Below are positions 16,966 to 24,722 of a DNA stretch of 40,491 nucleotides, piece after piece. The notes beneath the pieces are model-generated. The model was not told where the DNA came from, did not search any database, and was given only the letters and a program-made list of their open reading frames with translations. Each line of letters starts with the position of its first letter. The first letter of the stretch is position 1. The stretch lies in assembly GCA_021777675.1 (NCBI GenBank), contig JAJYDG010000007.1, forward strand, positions 1 to 40,491, in the 5' to 3' direction. The DNA comes from a bacterium. GTDB taxonomy: Bacteria; Patescibacteriota; Minisyncoccia; Moranbacterales; UBA2206. Both the position numbers and the translations under genes were made by a program.

Positions 16966-16994
16966 ATACTAACTAATTTTTTTTTTCTTGTCAA
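16966..16994 (-). promoter_or_regulatory. Promoter of the infA-rpsI ribosomal operon
   Basis: The minus strand has a perfect TTGACA (16994-16989), a 17-base A-rich spacer, then TAGTAT (16971-16966); TATAGT at 16968-16963 is an alternative -10. It leaves a leader of roughly 165 bases before infA. The same TTGACA...TAGTAT pair appears at 37148-37177. Confidence 0.65.
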
Positions 16995-17039
16995 TAGCTT
17001 GCTCGATAAGGCAGATTCAAAACCTTTTACATTAATCAA

Positions 17040-17405
17040 TTAATTTCTTTTCTCAATCCAATTAGTAATAAATAATCCACCAATAACAAAAACTGATCCT
17101 GCAATTTGGATACTCCATTCCAAGGCTACCTTCCAACTATCGGCATGGCTGAAGGCAAAAATAATATAGAAAATTCCAGCCGAAATAAAGATAATCCCGC
17201 CAACTATCTCGTGCTTCCAAGAGATTATCAGAACTATCAGGAAAATCAAGGCTAAAATATTATGCAAAAACAGACCGGCAAGTATTTGCCAAAATCCCGA
17301 TTTTTCATTAAAGACATCCAACGAAAATAATGATAGAAAAATAATAAACACTATTGATAGCATTCTGGGCATCCAAAATATAAATTTATTCGTTTTCTTT
17401 GCCAT
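17040..17405 (-). CDS. Small four-helix membrane protein of unknown function
   Basis: I chose the ATG at 17405 (MAKKTNKFIFWMPRMLSI), giving 121 residues, over the track start at 17435; the added MVYFLCYNLI is not needed and would cover the likely promoter region. Four hydrophobic segments are visible: MLSIVFIIFLSLFSLDVF, ILAGLFLHNILALIFLIVLII, IVGGIIFISAGIFYIIFAF, and IQIAGSVFVIGGLFITNWI with a charged tail. There are no Cys or catalytic motifs. Similar compact proteins that begin with a basic stretch and FWxPR recur in AT-rich bacterial genomes, but I cannot assign a function. It lies between the ribosomal operon promoter and a divergent plus-strand gene. Confidence 0.75.
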   Translation of the reverse strand: MAKKTNKFIFWMPRMLSIVFIIFLSLFSLDVFNEKSGFWQILAGLFLHNILALIFLIVLIISWKHEIVGGIIFISAGIFYIIFAFSHADSWKVALEWSIQIAGSVFVIGGLFITNWIEKRN

Positions 17406-17448
17406 GATTAAATTATAACACAAAAAATAAACCAAGGCAAAGTACGCT

Positions 17449-17488
17449 TTGACAAATAAATTATTTTTTTGTTATTATGCGAATAATA
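17449..17488 (+). promoter_or_regulatory. Strong promoter with operator-like palindrome for the secreted protein gene
   Basis: TTGACA (17449-17454), 18 bases, then TATTAT (17473-17478). A perfect inverted repeat TATTAT-GCGA-ATAATA (17473-17488) covers the -10 and the likely start point. That is where a repressor would bind, but no partner regulator is identified. Confidence 0.65.
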
Positions 17489-17503
17489 GTTTTTTAACAA
17501 TCC

Positions 17504-17510
17504 AAGGAGG
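17504..17510 (+). promoter_or_regulatory. Canonical Shine-Dalgarno that sets the start at 17518
   Basis: AAGGAGG sits 7 bases before the ATG at 17518. It overrides the upstream TTG start used by the ORF track. It is a near-perfect anti-SD match in a window where almost no other gene has one. Confidence 0.9.
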
Positions 17511-17517
17511 GAATATT

Positions 17518-18765
17518 ATGTTGAAAAGAAGCGTAACATCATCTTATTTCTTATTTTTTGTTGCTATTTCATTTTTTAACATAACCCTCTCTCATGGAGA
17601 GGAATATTCCGCCACATACAGTGGCGGTAATTTTAAAATTTTCAATCTCAATGTGGCAGGTATTCATGTTGAGGCTGTTTTTTCAGTTTCTATTGGAAAT
17701 GAAGGAGAAATATTGTTTTCATTGAAACAAGTAAATGCTCCTTCTGGAATGAAAGAATCCTCTTACGGAGAGGACAATGTGATAACGATACCAACTGTAA
17801 ATTTGGGTAAAGAGAAAACTTATTGCCTGAAATTACAATACAAACCAGAAATAAGTACAGTTATGACAGTGTTTGTATTAAGCGACTGGTTTGTAAATGA
17901 ACAATCTGTTTTTGGTGTTGCTTTCAATGCCACTGACGGATTTGGAAATTGGAAGGAAAATTTGCAAGAAACAAGCGAATTTTCCAAGATTGCGATGATA
18001 ATGAGCAACGGGAATAATCCTACGGAAATTGCTATTGCCGATTCTAAAAAAATAGATCGCGCAACAGAATTAGGGATGAAACCACTAGTTGTTTTATCTA
18101 GCATTTTTTTTAATGAAAACTATTCTTTGTATGAAGATTATGAGGAACGTTTTCAAACATACATAAAAAAAATTAAAAATAAAAACGTCATATGGGGAAC
18201 GTATCTCATTGATGAATATGATTGGATTGCAATCCAACATGGATACAGTCCAAAAAAAATGAGAACAATGGTAAACAAGGCGATTGCACTTGTTAAAAAC
18301 GTCCTTCCTACTGTTCTCACCATAGGGGTCGCTGCCACTGTCGCTGACGATCTTAAAAAAGAAACGTTACTTGGATTCCCGATTTCGGCTGATTGGTATG
18401 CCGAATATGGCTTTCCCAATTTCGACTTAATCGGATTCGATCTATATTGGACTCAATTTCCACTATGTGGATATGCAGACAATTCTTTGGATAATTTTTT
18501 CAAAACATGGGAAAAGTATGCGGAAAATTTGAAAGATTTTTTGCATCCAGGACAAAAAACCGTCCTAATCCCAGGAACATACGAAACCGCAGATTCGCCA
18601 ATTTCAGTCGAGGAGCATTTGCGACTGTTCAGTTTTTACAAAAATAAACAGCTTACAGACCCCAGAGTGGGAGCGGTAATCTGTTTTTTGTGGCCATCCA
18701 CAAGTGGAATGATCGGCCTTCGCGATCTTTCCACGAAAAAAAAAGAAATTTGGGAAAATTTTTAG
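17518..18765 (+). CDS. Secreted TIM-barrel-like protein (putative glycosidase)
   Basis: From the ATG at 17518 the protein has 415 residues. It opens with a signal peptide (MLKRSVTSSYFLFFVAISFF, cleavage probably after SHG), then a beta-rich part to about residue 150. The rest looks like a TIM-barrel hydrolase: NVIWGTYLIDEYDW near 230 puts an acid pair (DE) at the end of a strand, followed by LIGFDLYWTQF and VGAVICFLWPS. I do not recognise a named family. A glycoside-hydrolase role is inference from the barrel-like strand pattern and the acid placement. It stands alone on the plus strand with its own promoter, strong Shine-Dalgarno and strong terminator, so it may be a transferred cassette. 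Confidence 0.8.
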   Translation: MLKRSVTSSYFLFFVAISFFNITLSHGEEYSATYSGGNFKIFNLNVAGIHVEAVFSVSIGNEGEILFSLKQVNAPSGMKESSYGEDNVITIPTVNLGKEKTYCLKLQYKPEISTVMTVFVLSDWFVNEQSVFGVAFNATDGFGNWKENLQETSEFSKIAMIMSNGNNPTEIAIADSKKIDRATELGMKPLVVLSSIFFNENYSLYEDYEERFQTYIKKIKNKNVIWGTYLIDEYDWIAIQHGYSPKKMRTMVNKAIALVKNVLPTVLTIGVAATVADDLKKETLLGFPISADWYAEYGFPNFDLIGFDLYWTQFPLCGYADNSLDNFFKTWEKYAENLKDFLHPGQKTVLIPGTYETADSPISVEEHLRLFSFYKNKQLTDPRVGAVICFLWPSTSGMIGLRDLSTKKKEIWENF

Positions 18766-18767
18766 GA

Positions 18768-18805
18768 AAACGGGCTATTTGTTAAATTTAACAAATAGCC
18801 CGTTT
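18768..18805. terminator. Bidirectional terminator between the secreted protein and trhP
   Basis: A perfect palindrome begins AAACGGGCTATTTGTTAAA and is followed directly by its exact complement. It has T-rich flanks on both sides. It ends the plus-strand gene 3 bases after its stop and can also end trhP, whose stop is 20 bases away on the other strand. Confidence 0.92.
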
Positions 18806-18824
18806 CTATTGAGTAGTTTTTACA

Positions 18825-20078
18825 CTATAGAAAATTTTTGTCATTCTGCAACACTTTTCGCATCAGACTTCCAATTTCCAATTTCTTATCAAATTCAAAA
18901 TAATAATGCTTATTGTGTCCGCCATCCGCCACTGCTACTTCGTTTTTATTATTATCTAAAATTTTTTCAATCTTTAATTTAATATTTTCCCGTGGCGTAA
19001 CTGCTTCCAACTCGTCTTCAATGGAAATATGATTATGCACACGCAAAATATTCAGTTTTCCGCTTGTGCCTTTTACTTCTCCGACAAATTGAAATTTAGC
19101 TGGATTGTTTTTATTTTCAAAATTATGCTCTGGCTCGCGTCCCAAAAGAAATCCGGTTGAATATCCCCGATGTGTCAAATTATCCAATTCGATTTTTTGT
19201 TTTTTGATGACCATTTTCACTTCTTTTTTTGATATTTTATTTTCAATAGCGTCAAGCACTGCGCGATAAGCGCGCGTTACAATAGCTAAATAATAGGCAC
19301 TTTTGGCACGTCCTTCGATTTTAAAAGAAGCAACTCCCGCTTCTTGAAGTTTAAAGAGATGTTCGATTAAATTCATGTCATAGCTATTAAAAAAATGCGT
19401 GCCATGTCGATCTTCTTCGATGTTCATTATAAATCTTTTTTGCTCATCCGCTATGCTCATTTTTTTTATCTCCCGATATGCCCACCGACACGGTTGCGAA
19501 CAATCTCCCAAATTGGCGCTACGATCAGTCATCCATTTCGACAAAATGCAACGTCCAGAATAACTCATGCACATCGCACCATGCACAAAATATTCCAGTT
19601 CGATATTTTTAACTTGTTTTTTAATTTCTTTAATTTCTGGAAGCGTTACTTCACGCGCAAGAATTATTCTTTTCACACCTTGCGTGCGCCAAAAATCTAC
19701 TGCCGCAAAATTAGTCGCATTGGCTTGAGTGGAAAGATGAATCTCACATTCAGGCCAATTCTCTTGGATTAGAAGAATTATTCCGGGATCGCTGGCAATA
19801 ATCGCATCGACTTTTAATTTTTTAAGATATTGGATATGCTGTTCAATTTTTACCAGATGCTTGTTGTGCGCATAAATATTGAGTGTTACATAAATTTTCT
19901 TTCTGTGCCTATGGACATAATCCACCGCTTCTTTCAAATCTTTTTTAGAAAAACGATTAATGCGCACGCGAAGCGAAAAATCCGGCACGCCACAATAAAC
20001 AGCGTCCGCTCCGTAAGCAATTGCTATTTTGAGTTTTTCCAAATCCCCCGCCGGAGCCAAAAGTTCAATCTTTTTCAT
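18825..20078 (-). CDS. trhP: U32-family tRNA hydroxylation protein TrhP-like
   Basis: The U32 family was first called collagenase-like peptidase. Its TrhP (YegQ) branch hydroxylates U34 of tRNA. This 417-residue protein begins with MKKIELLAPAGDLEKLKIAI and GADAVYCG, the family opening. The iron-sulfur region is complete: VHGAMCMSYSGRCILSKW, then NLGDCSQPCRWAY, giving four Cys. FNSYDMNLIEHL and SFKIEGRAKSAYY follow. The length fits TrhP (about 450) rather than the two-part UbiU/UbiV. No ubiquinone genes are nearby, which also favours tRNA. A weak TTGCTC-N17-TAGATT promoter ends 6 bases before the ATG. The neighbour tgt also modifies tRNA position 34. Confidence 0.85.
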   Translation of the reverse strand: MKKIELLAPAGDLEKLKIAIAYGADAVYCGVPDFSLRVRINRFSKKDLKEAVDYVHRHRKKIYVTLNIYAHNKHLVKIEQHIQYLKKLKVDAIIASDPGIILLIQENWPECEIHLSTQANATNFAAVDFWRTQGVKRIILAREVTLPEIKEIKKQVKNIELEYFVHGAMCMSYSGRCILSKWMTDRSANLGDCSQPCRWAYREIKKMSIADEQKRFIMNIEEDRHGTHFFNSYDMNLIEHLFKLQEAGVASFKIEGRAKSAYYLAIVTRAYRAVLDAIENKISKKEVKMVIKKQKIELDNLTHRGYSTGFLLGREPEHNFENKNNPAKFQFVGEVKGTSGKLNILRVHNHISIEDELEAVTPRENIKLKIEKILDNNKNEVAVADGGHNKHYYFEFDKKLEIGSLMRKVLQNDKNFL

Positions 20079-20194
20079 AGCTATAATCTAAGTTAATTTG
20101 CAAAAAAGAGCAAGGCTTCTTTACAACTACAATTTAATTTGCTACAAATAACTATTATCATTTTTGATAATTTTTTGTAAATTAACAATAAAAA

Positions 20195-20202
20195 AAGGAA
20201 GG
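20195..20202 (+). promoter_or_regulatory. Shine-Dalgarno that sets the start at 20209
   Basis: AAGGAAGG sits 6 bases before the ATG at 20209 and selects it over the track start at 20164. It is the second of only two strong ribosome-binding sites in the window. Confidence 0.85.
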
Positions 20203-20208
20203 TGTGTT

Positions 20209-20793
20209 ATGCAAAGAAAAATCATAGGTTTTATCAGTGGTTTTTTTTCTCAAGAAAAAGCTCTGCGATTCGCTTTTTATAATTGCAGAAAAAGATTGGA
20301 AAACGCCAACCGAAGAATATTTTTTTTGGAATATCAACTCCGTCAAGCCAACATCGCTTTCGAAAACCTAAAAAAAGAAAAGGATAAAAGCGATCTTGCG
20401 TTTATGACGGAAGGGAAGAAAAATATTTCCGCTAAAAGAACACGCTTATTGTTATTGGCACGCAAGCACCATTTACCAAAAATCGCTCCCGGTTTTGGAG
20501 GAAAAAAAATAATTTTTTCCAATGATTTTTTGGAAGGATTATTTCAAAGCGGAATATGCGAAAAGCTACTTGAGCGACTAATCATATCGCTCGAAAATTT
20601 TTGCAAAAAAGGACTGCTCGCAAGCAATGCCCTTAGTCCTCGACCGCTCAATGGAAAAATCCGCTCCGTTCCGCTTGGCGCAACCATTGTAAACATCACC
20701 AACAAATACCGTTTATTTTTTCGAGTAGAAGAAGAAAATGGTATTGTCGTTTTTTATAAACTAAAACGTCGTGAAAGTCATACTTATCGATAA
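20209..20793 (+). CDS. Orphan protein with a RelE/ParE-like C-terminal domain
   Basis: From the ATG at 20209 the protein has 194 residues. The first 100 are helical and basic (NCRKRLENANRRIFFLEYQLR and a Lys-rich stretch), with no signal peptide. The last 90 match the order of a RelE-superfamily toxin: an opening strand KKIIFSNDFLEGL, two helices, then RPLNGKIRSVPLG, a strand NKYRLFFRVEEENGIVVFYKL, and a basic RRESHTYR end. In that family the C-terminal basic and Tyr residues cut mRNA at the ribosome or poison gyrase. This is pattern recognition, not a database hit. No antitoxin-sized frame lies next to it, so the N-terminal region might play that role or the gene may do something else. It has its own Shine-Dalgarno and terminator. 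Confidence 0.6.
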   Translation: MQRKIIGFISGFFSQEKALRFAFYNCRKRLENANRRIFFLEYQLRQANIAFENLKKEKDKSDLAFMTEGKKNISAKRTRLLLLARKHHLPKIAPGFGGKKIIFSNDFLEGLFQSGICEKLLERLIISLENFCKKGLLASNALSPRPLNGKIRSVPLGATIVNITNKYRLFFRVEEENGIVVFYKLKRRESHTYR

Positions 20794-20803
20794 TCGCGAC
20801 AAT

Positions 20804-20834
20804 AGCAGGCATTAAGAAAAACTTAATGCCTGCT
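20804..20834 (+). terminator. Terminator after the RelE-like gene
   Basis: AGCAGGCATTAAG-AAAAA-CTTAATGCCTGCT forms a perfect 13-bp stem 10 bases after the gene stop and is followed by T-rich sequence on the plus strand. The end of tgt lies just beyond, so it may also stop minus-strand readthrough. Confidence 0.88.
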
Positions 20835-20836
20835 TT

Positions 20837-21937
20837 TCAAATATTTTTTTGCAATTCCCGCATTAAATCCATATAAAACTTCAGATTATGCATCGCGGAA
20901 AGTCGCATTGCCAACGGATCTTTCATGACAAAAAGATGTCGCAAATAGGCACGAGTATAATTTTTACACAACTGGCAATCGCAATTTGGATCAATCGATC
21001 CAAAATCTTCCCTAAATTTTCCATTGTTGATATTGATTGTTTCATAAGGTTTATTCTTACTTCGTATAAATAATCTCCCATGCCTTCCCTCTCTGGTTGG
21101 GATTACACAATCAAACATATCCCAACCACACTGAACAAATTTAACAATGTCCTCTGGCGTTCCTACGCCCAAAGCAAAACGCAAAGCATCCTCCGGAATA
21201 AGTTTTGCTGTTTCTTGCACAATATTTTCCATAAAATTTCCATTCGCATCAATATGCCTTGCGCCAAAACCATAACCGTCAAAACCGATTTCGACCAATT
21301 TTTCGGCACAATATCTTCGCAAGTCAGCATAGCTTCCACCTTGAATTACTCCAAAAATCAACGGTCGATTTTCTTTGGATATTTTTCTCTTTTTTAGTTG
21401 TTTTTCATATTCAATTTTGCAACGCGCAGCCCAAAGAACAGTTCGCTCAACAGCATCTTGAATTTTTTCTTTCGTATAACTGTTTGGTGGCACATCGTCG
21501 AGAACCACCATCATATCGACCCCCAAATCAAATTGAATTTGAATTGATTTTTCAGGCGAAATAATATGCGTCGATCCGTCCAGCGGAGATTTAAAAAATA
21601 CAGCTTCATCAGTAATTTTTCCCATTTTGGGATTTTTATGAATCAAAGAAAAAACTTGATAGCCACCCGAGTCTGAAAGTAGCGGTGAATGCCAATTCAT
21701 AAACTGATGGATGCCTCCGGCTTTTTTCACCAGTTCTGTTCCTGGTTGCAAATAGAGATGATAGGTATTAACCACCATAGGAGATACTCCGACTGCCAAA
21801 AGGTCTTCTCGATCAAGCGATTTCACAAAACCGCGCGTCGCATCAGGCATAAAAAACGGAGTAGCAATTATTCCGCTTTTTGTGGCAAGACTTCCAACTC
21901 TTTTCATTTTTGCATTTTGATCCAGCTTGAAGGTCAT
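20837..21937 (-). CDS. tgt: tRNA-guanine transglycosylase with altered substrate loop
   Basis: Tgt swaps G34 of GUN-anticodon tRNAs for a queuosine precursor or queuine. The catalytic set is intact: PLLSDSGGYQVFSL (general acid/base Asp), MFDCVIPTREGRHG (nucleophile Asp), and the zinc site CDCQLCKNYTRAYLRHLF. At 366 residues it is full length. The loop that reads the base, GGLAVGE in preQ1-type bacterial enzymes and GGLSGGE in the human catalytic subunit, is GYGFGARHID here. That is a clear departure, so the substrate may not be preQ1. No queuosine biosynthesis genes are in the window, which fits salvage. trhP and mnmA, also U34/position-34 modifiers, are in the same stretch. The gene starts 4 bases after the surface protein stop. 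Confidence 0.93.
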   Translation of the reverse strand: MTFKLDQNAKMKRVGSLATKSGIIATPFFMPDATRGFVKSLDREDLLAVGVSPMVVNTYHLYLQPGTELVKKAGGIHQFMNWHSPLLSDSGGYQVFSLIHKNPKMGKITDEAVFFKSPLDGSTHIISPEKSIQIQFDLGVDMMVVLDDVPPNSYTKEKIQDAVERTVLWAARCKIEYEKQLKKRKISKENRPLIFGVIQGGSYADLRRYCAEKLVEIGFDGYGFGARHIDANGNFMENIVQETAKLIPEDALRFALGVGTPEDIVKFVQCGWDMFDCVIPTREGRHGRLFIRSKNKPYETININNGKFREDFGSIDPNCDCQLCKNYTRAYLRHLFVMKDPLAMRLSAMHNLKFYMDLMRELQKNI

Positions 21938-21941
21938 TTCA

Positions 21942-23837
21942 TCAATTTGTTACTTTATAGTTATCTCCAACACTTCCATCTTCGGAAAGCTTGGTTGTTT
22001 TTCCTTTAGCGGTAAATGACAAATTTTCACCGGTAAATGAATCCTTTGCGGAAAAAACAGCCTGGTTGAAAAGCACCGCCTCACTGCCAACTTGATTGAT
22101 AGATGGTTTGATTTTAATTTGAAAAGAAACTTCCTTTGCCGGCAAAGTTATTCCCGTCCCCGCATTTAATGTTCCCAAGTCCCAAACAATCCCATTCGTT
22201 CTTTCATCATAAGAAAGTGGTTCATTTTCAGGATAAATTTTTCCCGTTGCCGTCACTCCGGTTGGCAAAATAATCTCAACCTTGGCATTAGAAATATCAT
22301 TAGACACATTCATTGCAGATAAATGTATTGTATAAGTCGTTTCATTGCCTACTTTCGGTGGCAGAGGACCGGAATTGGGAATTTTAGCATCATTATAATA
22401 CCCGTTTGCCGTTAAAATAAGCTTGGAATTTAATTTCATATTAACAACATTACTTGCGATCACCTTGTTACCACTAACAGGAGTCGGTATATCAGGGCTA
22501 TCAATTTTGGCTAAGCCGGAAACAACAAAATTTTTATCATTAATGCTTGTTATTGGGATAACACTTTTCACTTCAACTGAAAAACTTATCTTGCCACTCT
22601 GCCCAGGATTAAGCCTTTTTAATTGACTGTGATCGGAAGCTTTCCATGTAATTGTTTTGTCATTGCCATCATATGATCCCCCATCAATACTCAATAAACT
22701 CTCATCCAGAATATTGCTATCTAATTTTTCAGTCACAATTAAATCACTCAACCCGACCGTTCCTTCATTTTTATAATTTATATCGAACTTTAATTTTTCT
22801 CCCGCATCAATATTGAGATTATTCAAGCCATTTACCGTTTGAGAAACAACCAATGGAGATGCTGTAATTTTAGTTTGCGCGTTTTCATCATCATAACTCG
22901 AAAAAATAGCTCCACTATCCGATCCTATCGAAACTTTAACTAAAGCAAAATTGTTTCTATCTCCATTCAATTTTCCATTTACCACTATTTTTCCTTCTTG
23001 TCCGGCTGATAAATTTCCAATATACCAAACATTATTACTCTCGGAAGTTTTTGGATCAGAATTGGAAAAGATAAATCGATCAGGATATTCCGCTTTTATT
23101 TTAATATTGGAAAAATCAGTTGTTCCATTGTTTTTATACGCAAAAACATAATTAACCTCATCTCCGGAAGAAACGCTTTGCGGGGCTAATAAATTGATTG
23201 TTATCGGAGAAGATGCGATATTGACCGGCAATTGATCGCTCGCTATAAATTGGCTATTTACCGTGGACGGACTATATGAAAAATCGGCGACAATTTTCAT
23301 TAAACCACCTTTTGGTTTATACGCTTTTCCGGAAAATATTACTGTGCCAGTAGCGTTTCCCTTGATCGTGCCTAAATTAAACGAACCGGAAGTTGTTCCG
23401 GCAGAAATAAAATTGGGATTTTCTCCCGGAGCAAAATAATCCGGATAAGTTATTTTGATTGTAACATTTTTCAGATCCGCTCGATTCTTATTCGCATATT
23501 TTATTTCATAAGAAACTGGCTTGTCATTTTCAATATTATCCGGTCCGCCAATTGATACGCTCACATTTTGTTGAGCAAAAAAAGATTGCCTGATTTTGTA
23601 AAATCCGGCAACAAACGCCAATAGCAAAATAATGCTTCCTAAAACCAACGCGCCGATCTTAAACGCTTTCTTACTTTCAGAGGATAATTTATTTTCTTTA
23701 TTTTCCCACAAATCTTCAGCGTCAATTTTTTTTTCCACGTCATTGCCGATTGAATTAAATTCGCTTTGCTGATGTTGCAAAATTTCCGCATTCGTTTCTT
23801 TTTTATAGAGCTCTTCTCTTATTTTTGAAAGCGACAT
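21942..23837 (-). CDS. Membrane-anchored surface protein with repeated Ig-like/DUF11-type domains
   Basis: The 631-residue protein has about 60 cytoplasmic residues, one membrane helix (ALVLGSIILLLAFVAGFY), then a long outside part. Four beta-sandwich repeats are visible by their opening and NGT/strand pattern: VSYEIKYANKNRADLKNVTI, VNYVFAYKNNGTTDFSNIKI, LKFDINYKNEGTVGLSDLIV and TTYTIHLSAMNVSNDISNAK. Each is about 110-140 residues and resembles DUF11/CARDB-type surface repeats. There is no enzyme motif and no LPXTG or C-terminal anchor, so it is held by the N-terminal helix. A role in cell-surface structure or contact with host cells is inference. It lies next to tgt, probably in one transcript. 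Confidence 0.85.
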   Translation of the reverse strand: MSLSKIREELYKKETNAEILQHQQSEFNSIGNDVEKKIDAEDLWENKENKLSSESKKAFKIGALVLGSIILLLAFVAGFYKIRQSFFAQQNVSVSIGGPDNIENDKPVSYEIKYANKNRADLKNVTIKITYPDYFAPGENPNFISAGTTSGSFNLGTIKGNATGTVIFSGKAYKPKGGLMKIVADFSYSPSTVNSQFIASDQLPVNIASSPITINLLAPQSVSSGDEVNYVFAYKNNGTTDFSNIKIKAEYPDRFIFSNSDPKTSESNNVWYIGNLSAGQEGKIVVNGKLNGDRNNFALVKVSIGSDSGAIFSSYDDENAQTKITASPLVVSQTVNGLNNLNIDAGEKLKFDINYKNEGTVGLSDLIVTEKLDSNILDESLLSIDGGSYDGNDKTITWKASDHSQLKRLNPGQSGKISFSVEVKSVIPITSINDKNFVVSGLAKIDSPDIPTPVSGNKVIASNVVNMKLNSKLILTANGYYNDAKIPNSGPLPPKVGNETTYTIHLSAMNVSNDISNAKVEIILPTGVTATGKIYPENEPLSYDERTNGIVWDLGTLNAGTGITLPAKEVSFQIKIKPSINQVGSEAVLFNQAVFSAKDSFTGENLSFTAKGKTTKLSEDGSVGDNYKVTN

Positions 23838-24230
23838 AAAATATTTTTGAAATCTTTTTTTATCTTCTGCTCTTTATTTTATATTATTTTTGATATTTCA
23901 TCAAATCATTATATAAGTCCACCCTACTTTGCACTCTTGAGGTAAATTAAAATTATTGGCTTGTAATGGCAATATAAATTGTTTAAGATGGACTGCTTTG
24001 TCAAGACAGTAATATTAGTTGAATAAGTTAGCTTTTTAAAAAATTACGAAATTATTTTGAAAAATATATTTGAGCGAGAACTGGATAATCCAGGGATTGG
24101 CGCTTCCTCTTATTATTGTAAAATGAAAAATATTCAGCCAGTCCCATTCTTGCTTCAATATATTAACAAAAAATATTTTTGCCAACCCAAGAATCGCGGA
24201 AATTAAACACTTAGTAAGCTATAAATTTTT
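23838..24230. other. Gene-free spacer of 393 bases
   Basis: I see no convincing gene. A TATAAT lies on the minus strand at 23908-23913, about 70 bases upstream of the surface protein ATG, without a matching -35. A short plus-strand frame (TTG 24057 to TAA 24206, about 50 codons) has no recognisable product and no ribosome-binding site. A small hairpin CTGGAT-A-ATCCAG sits near 24081-24093. The spacer could hold a small RNA, but nothing proves it. Confidence 0.5.
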
Positions 24231-24722
24231 TTAATTATTACAACAGCCGCGACAATTTGCACCGCCAAAATTGTTATTTGGCGCAATGCTTTGCATCATT
24301 TTATGCATTGGGCCACGTCTAAGCCAAATATTATCCAATCCGGTCATATCAAGAAGAAAACCTGTGACGATTATTGCCAAAACAAATCCCAAAACCAAAA
24401 GTAAAAAATTTTTCTTATACGAAAAATCGAATTGACGCAAAAGCACAATCCCAAAAAATAAAGATAACACCGCTCCCAACGGAATCCATAAAGGAAAACT
24501 GGTTAATAGTTCTTCAAAACGAAACTGCCCCATCGGTCCATGAGAACGAATCATAAAACGCATCAAACTGATAATAAAAATAGTTGTTAAGCTGGATGCT
24601 ACGAGTCCCAAAAAAATAAAAATTGATCCAAAAATAAAATAAATTCTGGGACGCATTTTGATTTGTCCTTTATGTATTTTTTTCAATACAACGTTGGAAA
24701 TATCTATCGTTTCTTTTGACAT
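24231..24722 (-). CDS. Membrane protein coupled to the ECF sigma factor; possible anti-sigma or sensor
   Basis: The 163-residue protein has a short basic N-terminus then three hydrophobic segments: IYFIFGSIFIFLGLVASSL through ISLMRFM, FPLWIPLGAVLSLFFGIVLL, and FLLLVLGFVLAIIVTGFLL. The loops and tail are rich in Met, His and Cys: MIRSHGPMGQF, RRGPMHKMMQ and the end CRGCCNN. Its start overlaps the sigma gene by 19 bases, so the two are translationally coupled. Anti-sigma factors are often membrane proteins encoded just downstream of their sigma, and that is the basis for the call. No zinc-anti-sigma HxxxCxxC motif is seen. The Met/Cys content could mean metal sensing, but that is speculative. 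Confidence 0.6.
   Translation of the reverse strand: MSKETIDISNVVLKKIHKGQIKMRPRIYFIFGSIFIFLGLVASSLTTIFIISLMRFMIRSHGPMGQFRFEELLTSFPLWIPLGAVLSLFFGIVLLRQFDFSYKKNFLLLVLGFVLAIIVTGFLLDMTGLDNIWLRRGPMHKMMQSIAPNNNFGGANCRGCCNN

Noticed and set aside
24057-24206. Plus-strand 50-codon frame in the large spacer
   Set aside because: TTG start, no ribosome-binding site and no recognisable product; more likely chance.
23838-24230. A tRNA or CRISPR repeat in the large spacer
   Set aside because: No cloverleaf, no CCA-like end and no repeated units could be seen.
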